Source: CAYLXX01 sp964387955
GTDB lineage: Bacteria; Patescibacteriota; Microgenomatia; UBA1406; GWC2-37-13
Length of the DNA stretch: 13,503 nt
Reading direction: 5' to 3'
Assembly (NCBI GenBank): GCA_964387955.1
Contig: CAYLXX010000025.1
Location: 1 to 13,503 of the forward strand
Shown here: positions 6,227 to 12,322 of the stretch, piece after piece
How the letters are laid out: every line of letters begins with the position of its first letter
How positions within the stretch are numbered: the first letter of the stretch is position 1
Made by a program: the position numbers and the translations under genes
The notes under the pieces: model-generated
Databases searched by the model: none
What the model was told of the DNA's origin: nothing
Seen by the model: the letters and a program-made list of their open reading frames with translations, nothing else

Positions 6227-6683
6227 CGGCTGATTCTATGACGGTACCTGCCGGTTGAGGAACTGAATTAGTTGGGTTCATGTTAGCACGTTTAATTTTT
6301 TCTTCAGTCCAGCGAGGAATAAGTTCTTCGAGAACTCCCGCTTCACCTAGTTTTCTTCGTCCGATTTCACCATAGAGAGCCAATCTGTTGCGCATCCTGT
6401 GTTGGGCAATAACTTTATCAAGTAGTTCACAGTATTCTTGATTGTACTTCTCGATGACTCCAACATGCGCCATTGCCGCGGCAGGTCTTGTGGGTGAAGC
6501 CATAAAATTCTCAGGGACTGGTTTATTTTTTTCAAACTGTGCAATGAGGATGATATCGTCGATAAGTTCTGCATTGGGATCTTTGATAATCTGATCAACA
6601 ATTGTTTTAGCTCTTTGTTTTTGAATCTCTTCGGGGGTCTCTAATGCAGATGACGTACCAATATCCTCAGGTTTGAGGTCCAT
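6219..6683 (-). CDS. Hypothetical helical protein, 154 residues
   Basis: I do not recognise this protein. It starts MDLKPEDIGTS and appears mostly alpha-helical and soluble, with mixed charge (EEIQKQRAKTIVDQIIKDP near 18-36; RMRNRLALYGEIGRRKLGEAG near 96-116). It has no signal peptide or membrane segment and a disordered, proline-containing tail (about 134-154). Its start is 8 nt downstream of the cca stop on the same strand, so it may be co-transcribed, or initiated from a -10-like TAAAAT overlapping that stop. Its stop overlaps the 3' end of the convergent hydrolase gene by 8 nt, with no terminator visible between them. Confidence 0.75.
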   Translation of the reverse strand: MDLKPEDIGTSSALETPEEIQKQRAKTIVDQIIKDPNAELIDDIILIAQFEKNKPVPENFMASPTRPAAAMAHVGVIEKYNQEYCELLDKVIAQHRMRNRLALYGEIGRRKLGEAGVLEELIPRWTEEKIKRANMNPTNSVPQPAGTVIESAAK

Positions 6684-6688
6684 AGTAT

Positions 6689-6694
6689 ATTTTA
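6689..6694 (-). promoter_or_regulatory. -10-like TAAAAT, 5 nt before the hypothetical gene
   Basis: On the minus strand TAAAAT ends 5 nt before ATG 6683, followed by ATACT. Its first three bases are the TAA stop codon of cca. No Shine-Dalgarno sequence is present. The layout matches the leaderless starts elsewhere in the window, but AT-rich stop regions can mimic it. Confidence 0.4.
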
Positions 6695-8026
6695 TCTCAT
6701 TCTCGTGATTTTCTCAAGGAGTGCAGACTTCTCATTTTTTACTTTATCCTCGGAAACTTCGTCAAATAATTTTTTTAAAATTTCACCAACTTGTGGGCCG
6801 GGTTTTAATTGTAAAGTTTCCATAACATCGCGACCATCAATGTTAAGATCGGTTACTTTGAAGGGCTCTTTTTGTACTTCATCAAGTCTCTTTTTAAAAA
6901 GATCGAAGCGCCAAGAAGTTGGAGTTGCCCCAGAACCAATACGATCGGCAGTGCGAAGCGCGAGCATATCATCGAGATATTCTTTACCGACTTGTCGTAT
7001 AAAACGTTTCACTGCTTTATCTGTTTGTAGTTCGCTTACAGTAAATTGATGATACTTCACAAGGGTTACTAATTTTTCTTTTTGTTTTTTGGAGAGTTTA
7101 AAACGATCCGCAATTGCTGCAACGAGCTTTGTGCCGACAACTTCGTGATTATAGAAAGTGATGAGACCTGTTTCATCATCACGGCGAAATGTTGTAGCTT
7201 TACCAATATCATGTAGAAGTGTTGCGAATCTTGTAATGACATCATTTGACCCACAATGTTTAAGCGACATAACTAAATGTGTTCCAACATCATATATATG
7301 GTGGCGTTTGGGGCTTTTTTGGGGAATTAAAAAACACACATCAACCTCGGGTAAAATGCACGCAAGCAGACTGGTATTTTTTAAAAATAACACGCCTTCC
7401 GATGGATTATCTGACTGTAAAATCTTAAAAAATTCGTCACGTATCCGCTCCCAAGAAATCTCAAGAATTAATTTGGCATTTTTTTCGATTGACAATTTAG
7501 TTTCGTCATCAATCATGAATCCTAGTTGGGAGGCGAACCGGACTGCGCGCATCAGCCGTAACGCATCTTCCTCAAAGCGCAAAGACGGTTCGCCGACAGC
7601 CTTAATTAATCGTTTTTTTATATCTTCTTGTCCGTGGTATGAATCAACAAGACTTTCTCCATCATAGGCAATGGCATTGATCGTAAAATCGCGTCTCGCC
7701 AAATCTTCCTCTACAGTTTTTGCCCAATCGACTTTAGCCGGATGGCGAAGATCAGTATAACCTGATTCTTTGCGAAACGTGGTAACCTCATAAACTGTAT
7801 CGTTTTTTTTGTCAGGCACACCAACAGTACCGAATTGATTATTATAGAACCCGTCGGAAAATAATTTCATGATGTCCTCAGGTTTCGCATCAGTAGTGAA
7901 GTCCCACTCACCGACTTTTCTACCCAATAAAAGGTCGCGCACCGCACCGCCTACAATATAGATTTGGTAGTCCTCCCCTTTAAATTTCTCCATGAATTGT
8001 TTGACATGATCTGGAAGAGTAAACAT
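6692..8026 (-). CDS. cca: CCA tRNA nucleotidyltransferase with HD domain
   Basis: This class II tRNA nucleotidyltransferase, 444 residues, adds or repairs the 3' CCA of tRNAs. The nucleotidyltransferase head has IVGGAVRDLLLG (24-35), then EWDFTT (40-45) where the metal-binding DxD is usual; here the first position is Glu (E40, D42). RRDFTINAIAYD (111-122) and EEDALRLMRAVRFASQLGF (152-170) are the next conserved blocks. An HD domain follows with HIYDVGTH and LHDIGK (271-276), as in bacterial CCA enzymes with phosphohydrolase activity. ATG 8026 (MFTLPDHV) is chosen over an ATG 13 codons upstream because it lies 6 nt after a TATAAT and matches the family's N-terminus. It sits 7 nt downstream of the Nudix gene. 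Confidence 0.93.
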   Translation of the reverse strand: MFTLPDHVKQFMEKFKGEDYQIYIVGGAVRDLLLGRKVGEWDFTTDAKPEDIMKLFSDGFYNNQFGTVGVPDKKNDTVYEVTTFRKESGYTDLRHPAKVDWAKTVEEDLARRDFTINAIAYDGESLVDSYHGQEDIKKRLIKAVGEPSLRFEEDALRLMRAVRFASQLGFMIDDETKLSIEKNAKLILEISWERIRDEFFKILQSDNPSEGVLFLKNTSLLACILPEVDVCFLIPQKSPKRHHIYDVGTHLVMSLKHCGSNDVITRFATLLHDIGKATTFRRDDETGLITFYNHEVVGTKLVAAIADRFKLSKKQKEKLVTLVKYHQFTVSELQTDKAVKRFIRQVGKEYLDDMLALRTADRIGSGATPTSWRFDLFKKRLDEVQKEPFKVTDLNIDGRDVMETLQLKPGPQVGEILKKLFDEVSEDKVKNEKSALLEKITRMR

Positions 8027-8032
8027 GAGTAT

Positions 8033-8038
8033 ATTATA
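8033..8038 (-). promoter_or_regulatory. -10 box TATAAT, 6 nt before cca
   Basis: TATAAT on the minus strand ends exactly 6 nt before ATG 8026, followed by ATACTC. The hexamer contains the TAA stop codon of the upstream Nudix gene. There is no Shine-Dalgarno sequence and no recognisable -35. This predicts a leaderless cca mRNA in addition to any read-through from the Nudix gene. Confidence 0.5.
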
Positions 8039-8570
8039 TCCCAAGATATGGAGATAACGAAGCAATTGGATTTTGAAAGGTTGGGAAAGTTATTAGTCTT
8101 TTTGCCTCTATTAAATCTACCCATCGTCCGTCAAGTGACTCTTCATTATATTGGAAGTTTTGGTGATCTGTATCTACGAGGTACCAGAGCGAGTAATGAA
8201 CTTTGCATTGTTGAATTGGATTATCTATCGGGTCAATTGAAATATTAAAAAGTTCTAGATTTTCATTGGTGATTTTATAATTTAATTCCTCGCCACATTC
8301 ACGTATGATTGCTGTATGTGGTTTCTCATTTTTGTCTATATGACCACCCGGCGGCATCCACAACCCTGATTTTCGATGAATAATTATGTAGATTTTTTTA
8401 TTGATAGTATCAATCGGGACATAAAAGACACATAAATGTTCAAGTTTATTTTCATCACGGCTATATTTGGGATTATGCATCAACCACTCAATAAAGCGGG
8501 AAATTTCGTTTGAAGAAACATGGAGTTGTTTATTGTTTGAAGTAAGTTCTCTTAGAAGACTCTGAAGCAT
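8034..8570 (-). CDS. Nudix hydrolase family protein
   Basis: This 178-residue protein carries a Nudix box, the metal-binding site of enzymes that split nucleoside diphosphates linked to another moiety: G76-x5-E82-x7-R90-E91-x2-E94-E95. The usual glycine two residues after the second Glu is N97. WMPPGGH just ahead is typical of the domain's entry strand. About 45 residues precede the fold (ELTSNNKQLHVSSNEISRFIEWLMHNP), a helical N-terminal extension. The substrate cannot be predicted. I start it at ATG 8570 (MLQSLLREL), 9 nt after a minus-strand TATAAT; a longer frame back to 8684 would overlap the divergent CYTH gene. It leads a minus-strand run with cca and the 154-residue hypothetical. Confidence 0.85.
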   Translation of the reverse strand: MLQSLLRELTSNNKQLHVSSNEISRFIEWLMHNPKYSRDENKLEHLCVFYVPIDTINKKIYIIIHRKSGLWMPPGGHIDKNEKPHTAIIRECGEELNYKITNENLELFNISIDPIDNPIQQCKVHYSLWYLVDTDHQNFQYNEESLDGRWVDLIEAKRLITFPTFQNPIASLSPYLGI

Positions 8571-8575
8571 GATGT

Positions 8576-8585
8576 TATAATTATA
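8576..8585. promoter_or_regulatory. Palindromic bidirectional -10 element (TATAATTATA)
   Basis: This 10-bp perfect palindrome lies in the 19-nt gap between the divergent Nudix (ATG 8570, -) and CYTH (ATG 8590, +) genes. Read on each strand it gives TATAAT, ending 8 nt before the CYTH start and 9 nt before the Nudix start. Both mRNAs would be leaderless or nearly so. No -35 hexamer is seen on either side, and neither gene has a Shine-Dalgarno sequence. Confidence 0.6.
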
Positions 8586-8589
8586 GCCA

Positions 8590-9126
8590 ATGAATAAAGA
8601 AATTGAAGTCAAATATCTCGACATCGATGTCAAAAAACTGCAAAATCTTCTTAAAAAATATAAAGCCGAGAAACTCTTTGACACTATGTTTGAGGAATGG
8701 ATTTTTTTTCATGATGAATGGCGACCCAAGCGAGGAAGAATACGTATTCGTAAACACGGCGATGATATTATCATGACATATAAAGAAACAATCGGCAGTA
8801 CGCTTGAGGGTAATTATGAAACTGAGTTTAAGGTCGACGATATCAAAGCAGCGACCTCATTTGCTAAAAAGATGGCTCCCCTACGCAGACACCAACAGAA
8901 AAGAAGAATTGCTTATAAGCTGGATGGGGTAATGGTGGAAATCGATTTCTGGCCCATGTTGCCGGCCATGGTCGAGATCGAGGGAAAGAGTAAAGTAGCT
9001 GTGGAAAAGATGGTTAACAAACTTGCATTAACCGAATATGAGCGCAACGAGTCAGACGCTTTCTGGGTGTACAAAGATGTCTACAAGATTGATCTGGATA
9101 AAATCAAAGAATTGGTCTTCAAATGA
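8590..9126 (+). CDS. CYTH-domain protein (triphosphate tunnel metalloenzyme)
   Basis: This 178-residue protein has the CYTH/TTM layout, an eight-stranded tunnel that binds a triphosphate and divalent metal. Seen are the N-terminal ExExK motif (E4-I-E6-V-K8), basic tunnel residues RIRIRK (50-55) and TYKE (63-66), ETEF (77-80), KRRIAYKLDG (104-113), EIDFW (117-121), and the acidic pair in MVEIEG (127-132). Members include thiamine triphosphatase, inorganic triphosphatase and class IV adenylate cyclase; sequence alone does not choose among them. It is a single-gene unit between a palindromic promoter and the hrcA promoter. Confidence 0.88.
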   Translation: MNKEIEVKYLDIDVKKLQNLLKKYKAEKLFDTMFEEWIFFHDEWRPKRGRIRIRKHGDDIIMTYKETIGSTLEGNYETEFKVDDIKAATSFAKKMAPLRRHQQKRRIAYKLDGVMVEIDFWPMLPAMVEIEGKSKVAVEKMVNKLALTEYERNESDAFWVYKDVYKIDLDKIKELVFK

Positions 9127-9148
9127 AGTTTACCTCTTGACTTCTTTT
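9125..9148 (+). terminator. Possible weak terminator after the CYTH gene
   Basis: GAAGT (9125-9129) can pair with ACTTC (9140-9144) over a 10-nt loop, followed by TTTT. It overlaps the -35 box of the hrcA promoter. The 5-bp stem is short, so it may be fortuitous; without it the CYTH transcript would read into the chaperone operon. Confidence 0.3.
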
Positions 9149-9165
9149 AGCAGTCTTGTTAAACT
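9137..9165 (+). promoter_or_regulatory. hrcA operon promoter
   Basis: TTGACT (9137-9142) and TAAACT (9160-9165) are 17 nt apart, a good sigma-70-type promoter. The predicted start is near 9172, giving a leader of about 24 nt before the hrcA ATG at 9196. The spacer, -10 box and start site lie within the CIRCE operator, the usual arrangement for HrcA repression. Confidence 0.75.
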
Positions 9166-9173
9166 ATTGCTAA
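9147..9173. promoter_or_regulatory. CIRCE operator (HrcA binding site)
   Basis: TTAGCAGTC (9147-9155), a 9-nt spacer, then TATTGCTAA (9165-9173). The known CIRCE consensus is TTAGCACTC-N9-GAGTGCTAA, so the halves match at 8 of 9 and 7 of 9 positions with the exact spacer length. The symmetric core is TTAGCA/TGCTAA. It overlaps the -10 box and predicted transcription start, and lies 22 nt before the gene for its own repressor, so negative autoregulation released by heat or unfolded protein is expected. Confidence 0.9.
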
Positions 9174-9208
9174 TGGGTATGACGAATCAAAACGTATGGA
9201 AGATTTAA
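9173..9208 (+). CDS. Possible 11-codon upstream ORF overlapping the hrcA start
   Basis: An ATG at 9173, next to the predicted transcription start, opens a frame MGMTNQNVWKI ending with TAA at 9206-9208. It is out of frame with hrcA and overlaps its first codons. In a genome that seems to use leaderless starts, such an ATG at or near the mRNA 5' end could capture ribosomes and lower hrcA translation. There is no direct coding evidence and chance is a serious alternative. Confidence 0.2.
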   Translation: MGMTNQNVWKI

Positions 9209-9936
9209 CACAAAGACAGGTTGACATACTAAAGGCGATTATTCAGGAATACACCGAATCCGGCGAGCCAGTTGGATCCGAGATTCTTGAAAAAAAATAT
9301 AAGCTGGGTGTGTCACCTGCCACCATACGTAACGAGATGGTTGAACTCTCTAAAAAAGGCTATCTCAAAAAAACTCATTTCTCCTCAGGCCGCGTGCCTT
9401 CTGCTAAGGGCTACCGTTTCTATATCCGCCATCTCATGAAGGAGAAAGAGCTTTCCACAGTCGATGAAGTCGCCTACAAAAACAGCGTTTGGGATGATCG
9501 ATCAGAGCTTCATAGATTATTAGCCCATGCAACCAAAGTACTTGCACAACGCACAGGTCTTTTATCGCTAACTGCGACAGAAAACGGCGATGTCTATTAT
9601 TCAGGTGCAGGCAATTTGCTTGCCAAAGAAGAATTTTTAGATTTAGCTCTTTCAAGAAGTCTTTTCGGACTCCTTGACGAAACTCCGTACTGGGAAGGCA
9701 TTTTAAGACAAGTGTATAGAATGGAAGATGAAATTATGTGCATGTTGGGCGAGGAAGATTTCCGCGATGCATCCTTTGAGTCATGTGCCAGCGTGTTCGG
9801 TGAATTTACCGGTGAACATACCAAAGGCATGATAGGAGTTATCGGCCCTAAACGTATGTATTATGATGTTATTATTCCGCAAGTGCGATATTTTTCCAAC
9901 CTGATTGAGGATATGATTAAAGGTCAAGGCATGTAA
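9196..9936 (+). CDS. hrcA: Heat-inducible transcription repressor HrcA, short form
   Basis: HrcA represses chaperone genes by binding CIRCE and is kept active by chaperones. The winged-helix domain is clear at residues 1-75 (LTQRQVDILKAIIQEY; EPVGSEIL; GVSPATIRNEMVELSKKGYL), followed by the family mark SGRVPSAKGYRFYI (64-77). The rest is a shortened effector/dimerisation region ending in MIGVIGPKRMYYDVIIPQVRY, the usual C-terminal motif (IGP.RM.Y). At 246 residues it is about 100 shorter than Bacillus HrcA (about 340), so part of the GAF-like and inserted domains is reduced, while both ends are intact. ATG 9196 is the first in-frame start. It is the first gene of the hrcA-grpE-dnaK-dnaJ operon, 5 nt before grpE. 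Confidence 0.93.
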   Translation: MEDLTQRQVDILKAIIQEYTESGEPVGSEILEKKYKLGVSPATIRNEMVELSKKGYLKKTHFSSGRVPSAKGYRFYIRHLMKEKELSTVDEVAYKNSVWDDRSELHRLLAHATKVLAQRTGLLSLTATENGDVYYSGAGNLLAKEEFLDLALSRSLFGLLDETPYWEGILRQVYRMEDEIMCMLGEEDFRDASFESCASVFGEFTGEHTKGMIGVIGPKRMYYDVIIPQVRYFSNLIEDMIKGQGM

Positions 9937-9941
9937 ATCAT

Positions 9942-10403
9942 ATGGACGACATTAAAAAGAAAAAACAACCCAATCCAGAAATAGAGAAACTCAAGCAGGA
10001 AGCTGAAGACTATAAAGATAAATATCTACGCGCCTTAGCAGATTACCACAACCTTGAGAAAAGATTCGAGAATGAAAGACAAGAAGTCGAGAAACATGTG
10101 CAAGTTAAAATGGTCATGAAATTAATTCCCATTATTGATAATTTAGAGAAAGCCGAAATTTTTATCAAGGACCCAGGGCTTAAATTGATCAATGACCATT
10201 TCACTCAATTTCTACAAGAGCTTGGTATAAAAGAAGTAGATGTGTTGGGCAAAGAGTATGATCCACATAAAGCCGAAGCTGTCGACGTAGTCGCGGGTGA
10301 GAAGGATAACGAAGTGGTTGAAGTCTTACAGAAAGGGTATGAGCTAAATGGTAGGGTGATTCGAGCCGCCCAAGTCAAAGTCTCGAAAAAAAATCCATTA
10401 TAA
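9942..10403 (+). CDS. grpE: Nucleotide exchange factor GrpE
   Basis: This 153-residue co-chaperone releases ADP from DnaK. It has a long helical, coiled-coil-forming N-terminal half (about 10-55, with KYLRALADYHNLEKRFENER), a short four-helix section (KLIPIIDNLEKA), and the C-terminal beta-wing domain with DPHKAEAV and the signature GYELNGRVIRAAQVKVSK (130-147). The N-terminal disordered tail common in GrpE is short. It has no Shine-Dalgarno sequence and starts 5 nt after the hrcA stop. Its TAA stop is inside a TATAAT (10399-10404) upstream of dnaK. Confidence 0.95.
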   Translation: MDDIKKKKQPNPEIEKLKQEAEDYKDKYLRALADYHNLEKRFENERQEVEKHVQVKMVMKLIPIIDNLEKAEIFIKDPGLKLINDHFTQFLQELGIKEVDVLGKEYDPHKAEAVDVVAGEKDNEVVEVLQKGYELNGRVIRAAQVKVSKKNPL

Positions 10404-10408
10404 TTTTT

Positions 10409-10414
10409 TATAAT
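10409..10414 (+). promoter_or_regulatory. Internal -10 box TATAAT, 6 nt before dnaK
   Basis: Two TATAAT hexamers lie one helical turn apart (10399-10404 and 10409-10414) in the 17-nt grpE-dnaK gap and grpE stop. The second ends exactly 6 nt before ATG 10421, which would give a leaderless dnaK mRNA. There is no -35 hexamer (the position is an A-run) and no Shine-Dalgarno sequence. If used, it would allow dnaK-dnaJ expression that escapes HrcA control. Confidence 0.5.
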
Positions 10415-10420
10415 AAACAT

Positions 10421-12313
10421 ATGGCAAAAATAATCGGTATCGATCTCGGAACAACAAATTCAGCAGTGGCTGTCATGGAGGGTGGTAAACCCAAGGTGAT
10501 TCACTCACAGGAAGGGCGCAATGTTATCCCTTCTGTAGTTGATCCTATAAAACGAATAGTTGGTGATGTCGCCAAGCGCCAAATGGTGATTAATCCCAAA
10601 AACACAATTTTTTCTGTTAAACGTCTTATGGGCCGTAGGTATGCCGATGAATCTGTACAAAAAGATATGAAGTGGTTACCCTACAGGATCAAAGAAGGAC
10701 GTGACGGTATGGCCGTGGTTGAGGTCGAAGGAAAAACATTTACACCTCAAGAAATTTCGGCTATGATTTTGCAGAAAATTAAAACCGATGCCGAATCATA
10801 TTTAGGTGAAAAAGTTGAAAAAGCAGTCATTACTGTTCCTGCATATTTTGATGATGCCCAAAGACAAGCTACCAAGCAATCTGGTGAAATTGCCGGACTT
10901 GAAGTTGTTCGCATCATAAACGAACCAACTGCCGCAGCACTTGCCTACGGACTTGATAAAAAGCATACTCACACAATCGCAGTCTACGATCTTGGAGGCG
11001 GTACATTTGACATCACTATTCTTGAGTTAGGAGAAGGAGTTTTTCAAGTCAAAGCCACCAATGGTGACACTCATCTCGGAGGCGATGATTTTGATAAAGT
11101 TATTCTCGATCATATTGCCGATGAATATAAAAAAGACAGCGGCGTTGATTTACGCAAAGATCCTCAAGCTCTTCAAAGACTGCGAGACGCAGCCGAAAAA
11201 GCCAAGATTGAACTGTCTTCCTCAATGGAAGCGGAGATTAATTTGCCGTTTATTACAGTTAAAGACGGTCAGCCACAGCATTTAGTGATGAAAATCAGTC
11301 GAGCAAAACTCGAATCATTGGTTGATCCACTGATTGAGAAAACTTTCGGCCCAGTCCGCGACGCACTTAAAGACGCCAAAGTTACCGTGAAAGATGTCAA
11401 TGAAGTGGTGCTTGTTGGAGGCATGACTCGTATGCCTAAGATCACCGAAAGCGTGAAGAAATACTTTAACAAAGAACCCAACCGATCAGTCAATCCTGAC
11501 GAGGTCGTGGCCGTAGGTGCAGCTATTCAGGCAGGAGTTCTTACAGGTGAAACAAAAGATGTTGTGCTTCTTGATGTCACACCATTGACTCTTGGAGTCG
11601 AAACATTGGGTGGAGTAATGACGCCTTTGATCACTCGTAACACGACAGTTCCGACCACCAAGTCTGAAGTATTTTCAACAGCAGCCGATAATCAGACTCA
11701 AGTCGAGGTCCATATTTTGCAAGGAGAACGACCACTTGCTCGCGACAACAAGTCACTTGGTCGGTTCATTCTCGAAGGAATTCCTCCCGCTCCACGTGGG
11801 GTACCACAAGTTGAAGTCTCCTTTGATCTAGATGCCAATGGTATCTTGACGGTAACTGCCAAAGATAAAGCCACCGGCAAAACTCAGAGTATAAAGATCA
11901 CCGGTTCGACTGGACTTACCAAAGATGAGATTGAAAAAATGAAGGAAGAAGCCGAGAAGAATGCCGAGGATGATAATAAGCAGAAAGAAATGATTGAGGT
12001 ACGCAATAAAGCCGATAATCTTGTCTACGTTAGTGAAAAATCTCTCAAAGACGTTGGTGAAAAAGCGCCTAAGGAAGACCGCGAGGCAGTCGAGAGCAAA
12101 ATAAAAGATCTCAAAGATTCTCTTGAAAAGGGAACTAAAGATGAGATCGAAAATAAGACCAAAGATCTCTCAGAGGCTCTCCAAAAAATCGGTCAACACA
12201 TGTATGGCGATCAAGGACAACAGCCACCCACTGGCGCACCACAAAATGAGCAACCAGCAGAAGAGAAAAAAGAGGATAAAAAAGACGTTGAAGAGGGAGA
12301 GGTTGTCAACTAA
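10421..12313 (+). CDS. dnaK: Chaperone protein DnaK (Hsp70)
   Basis: This is a full-length Hsp70 of 630 residues that binds exposed hydrophobic peptides in an ATP-driven cycle with DnaJ and GrpE. The ATPase domain shows GIDLGTTNS (6-14), INEPTAAALAYG (166-177), YDLGGGTFDI (189-198) and the VVLVGGMTRMPKI block. The substrate-binding domain starts near DVTPLTLGVETLGG and includes the conserved NTTVP and FELxGIPPAPRGVPQ-like segment, here FILEGIPPAPRGVPQ. The helical lid is followed by a Gln/Pro- and Lys/Glu-rich tail ending EEGEVVN. It is preceded by grpE (17-nt gap) and followed by dnaJ (9-nt gap). Confidence 0.98.
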   Translation: MAKIIGIDLGTTNSAVAVMEGGKPKVIHSQEGRNVIPSVVDPIKRIVGDVAKRQMVINPKNTIFSVKRLMGRRYADESVQKDMKWLPYRIKEGRDGMAVVEVEGKTFTPQEISAMILQKIKTDAESYLGEKVEKAVITVPAYFDDAQRQATKQSGEIAGLEVVRIINEPTAAALAYGLDKKHTHTIAVYDLGGGTFDITILELGEGVFQVKATNGDTHLGGDDFDKVILDHIADEYKKDSGVDLRKDPQALQRLRDAAEKAKIELSSSMEAEINLPFITVKDGQPQHLVMKISRAKLESLVDPLIEKTFGPVRDALKDAKVTVKDVNEVVLVGGMTRMPKITESVKKYFNKEPNRSVNPDEVVAVGAAIQAGVLTGETKDVVLLDVTPLTLGVETLGGVMTPLITRNTTVPTTKSEVFSTAADNQTQVEVHILQGERPLARDNKSLGRFILEGIPPAPRGVPQVEVSFDLDANGILTVTAKDKATGKTQSIKITGSTGLTKDEIEKMKEEAEKNAEDDNKQKEMIEVRNKADNLVYVSEKSLKDVGEKAPKEDREAVESKIKDLKDSLEKGTKDEIENKTKDLSEALQKIGQHMYGDQGQQPPTGAPQNEQPAEEKKEDKKDVEEGEVVN

Positions 12314-12322
12314 CCTTTTAGT

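Noticed and set aside
7158..7667. Plus-strand open frame of 169 codons opposite cca
   Set aside because: It lies wholly antisense to the well-supported CCA-adding enzyme, and its translation looks compositionally random with no motif.
7964..8248. Plus-strand open frame of 94 codons across the Nudix/cca junction
   Set aside because: It is antisense to the C-terminus of the Nudix protein and the start of cca, both recognisable families.
8571..8684. 38-codon N-terminal extension of the Nudix protein
   Set aside because: It would cross the palindromic promoter and run antisense through the CYTH start; the added residues do not belong to the domain.
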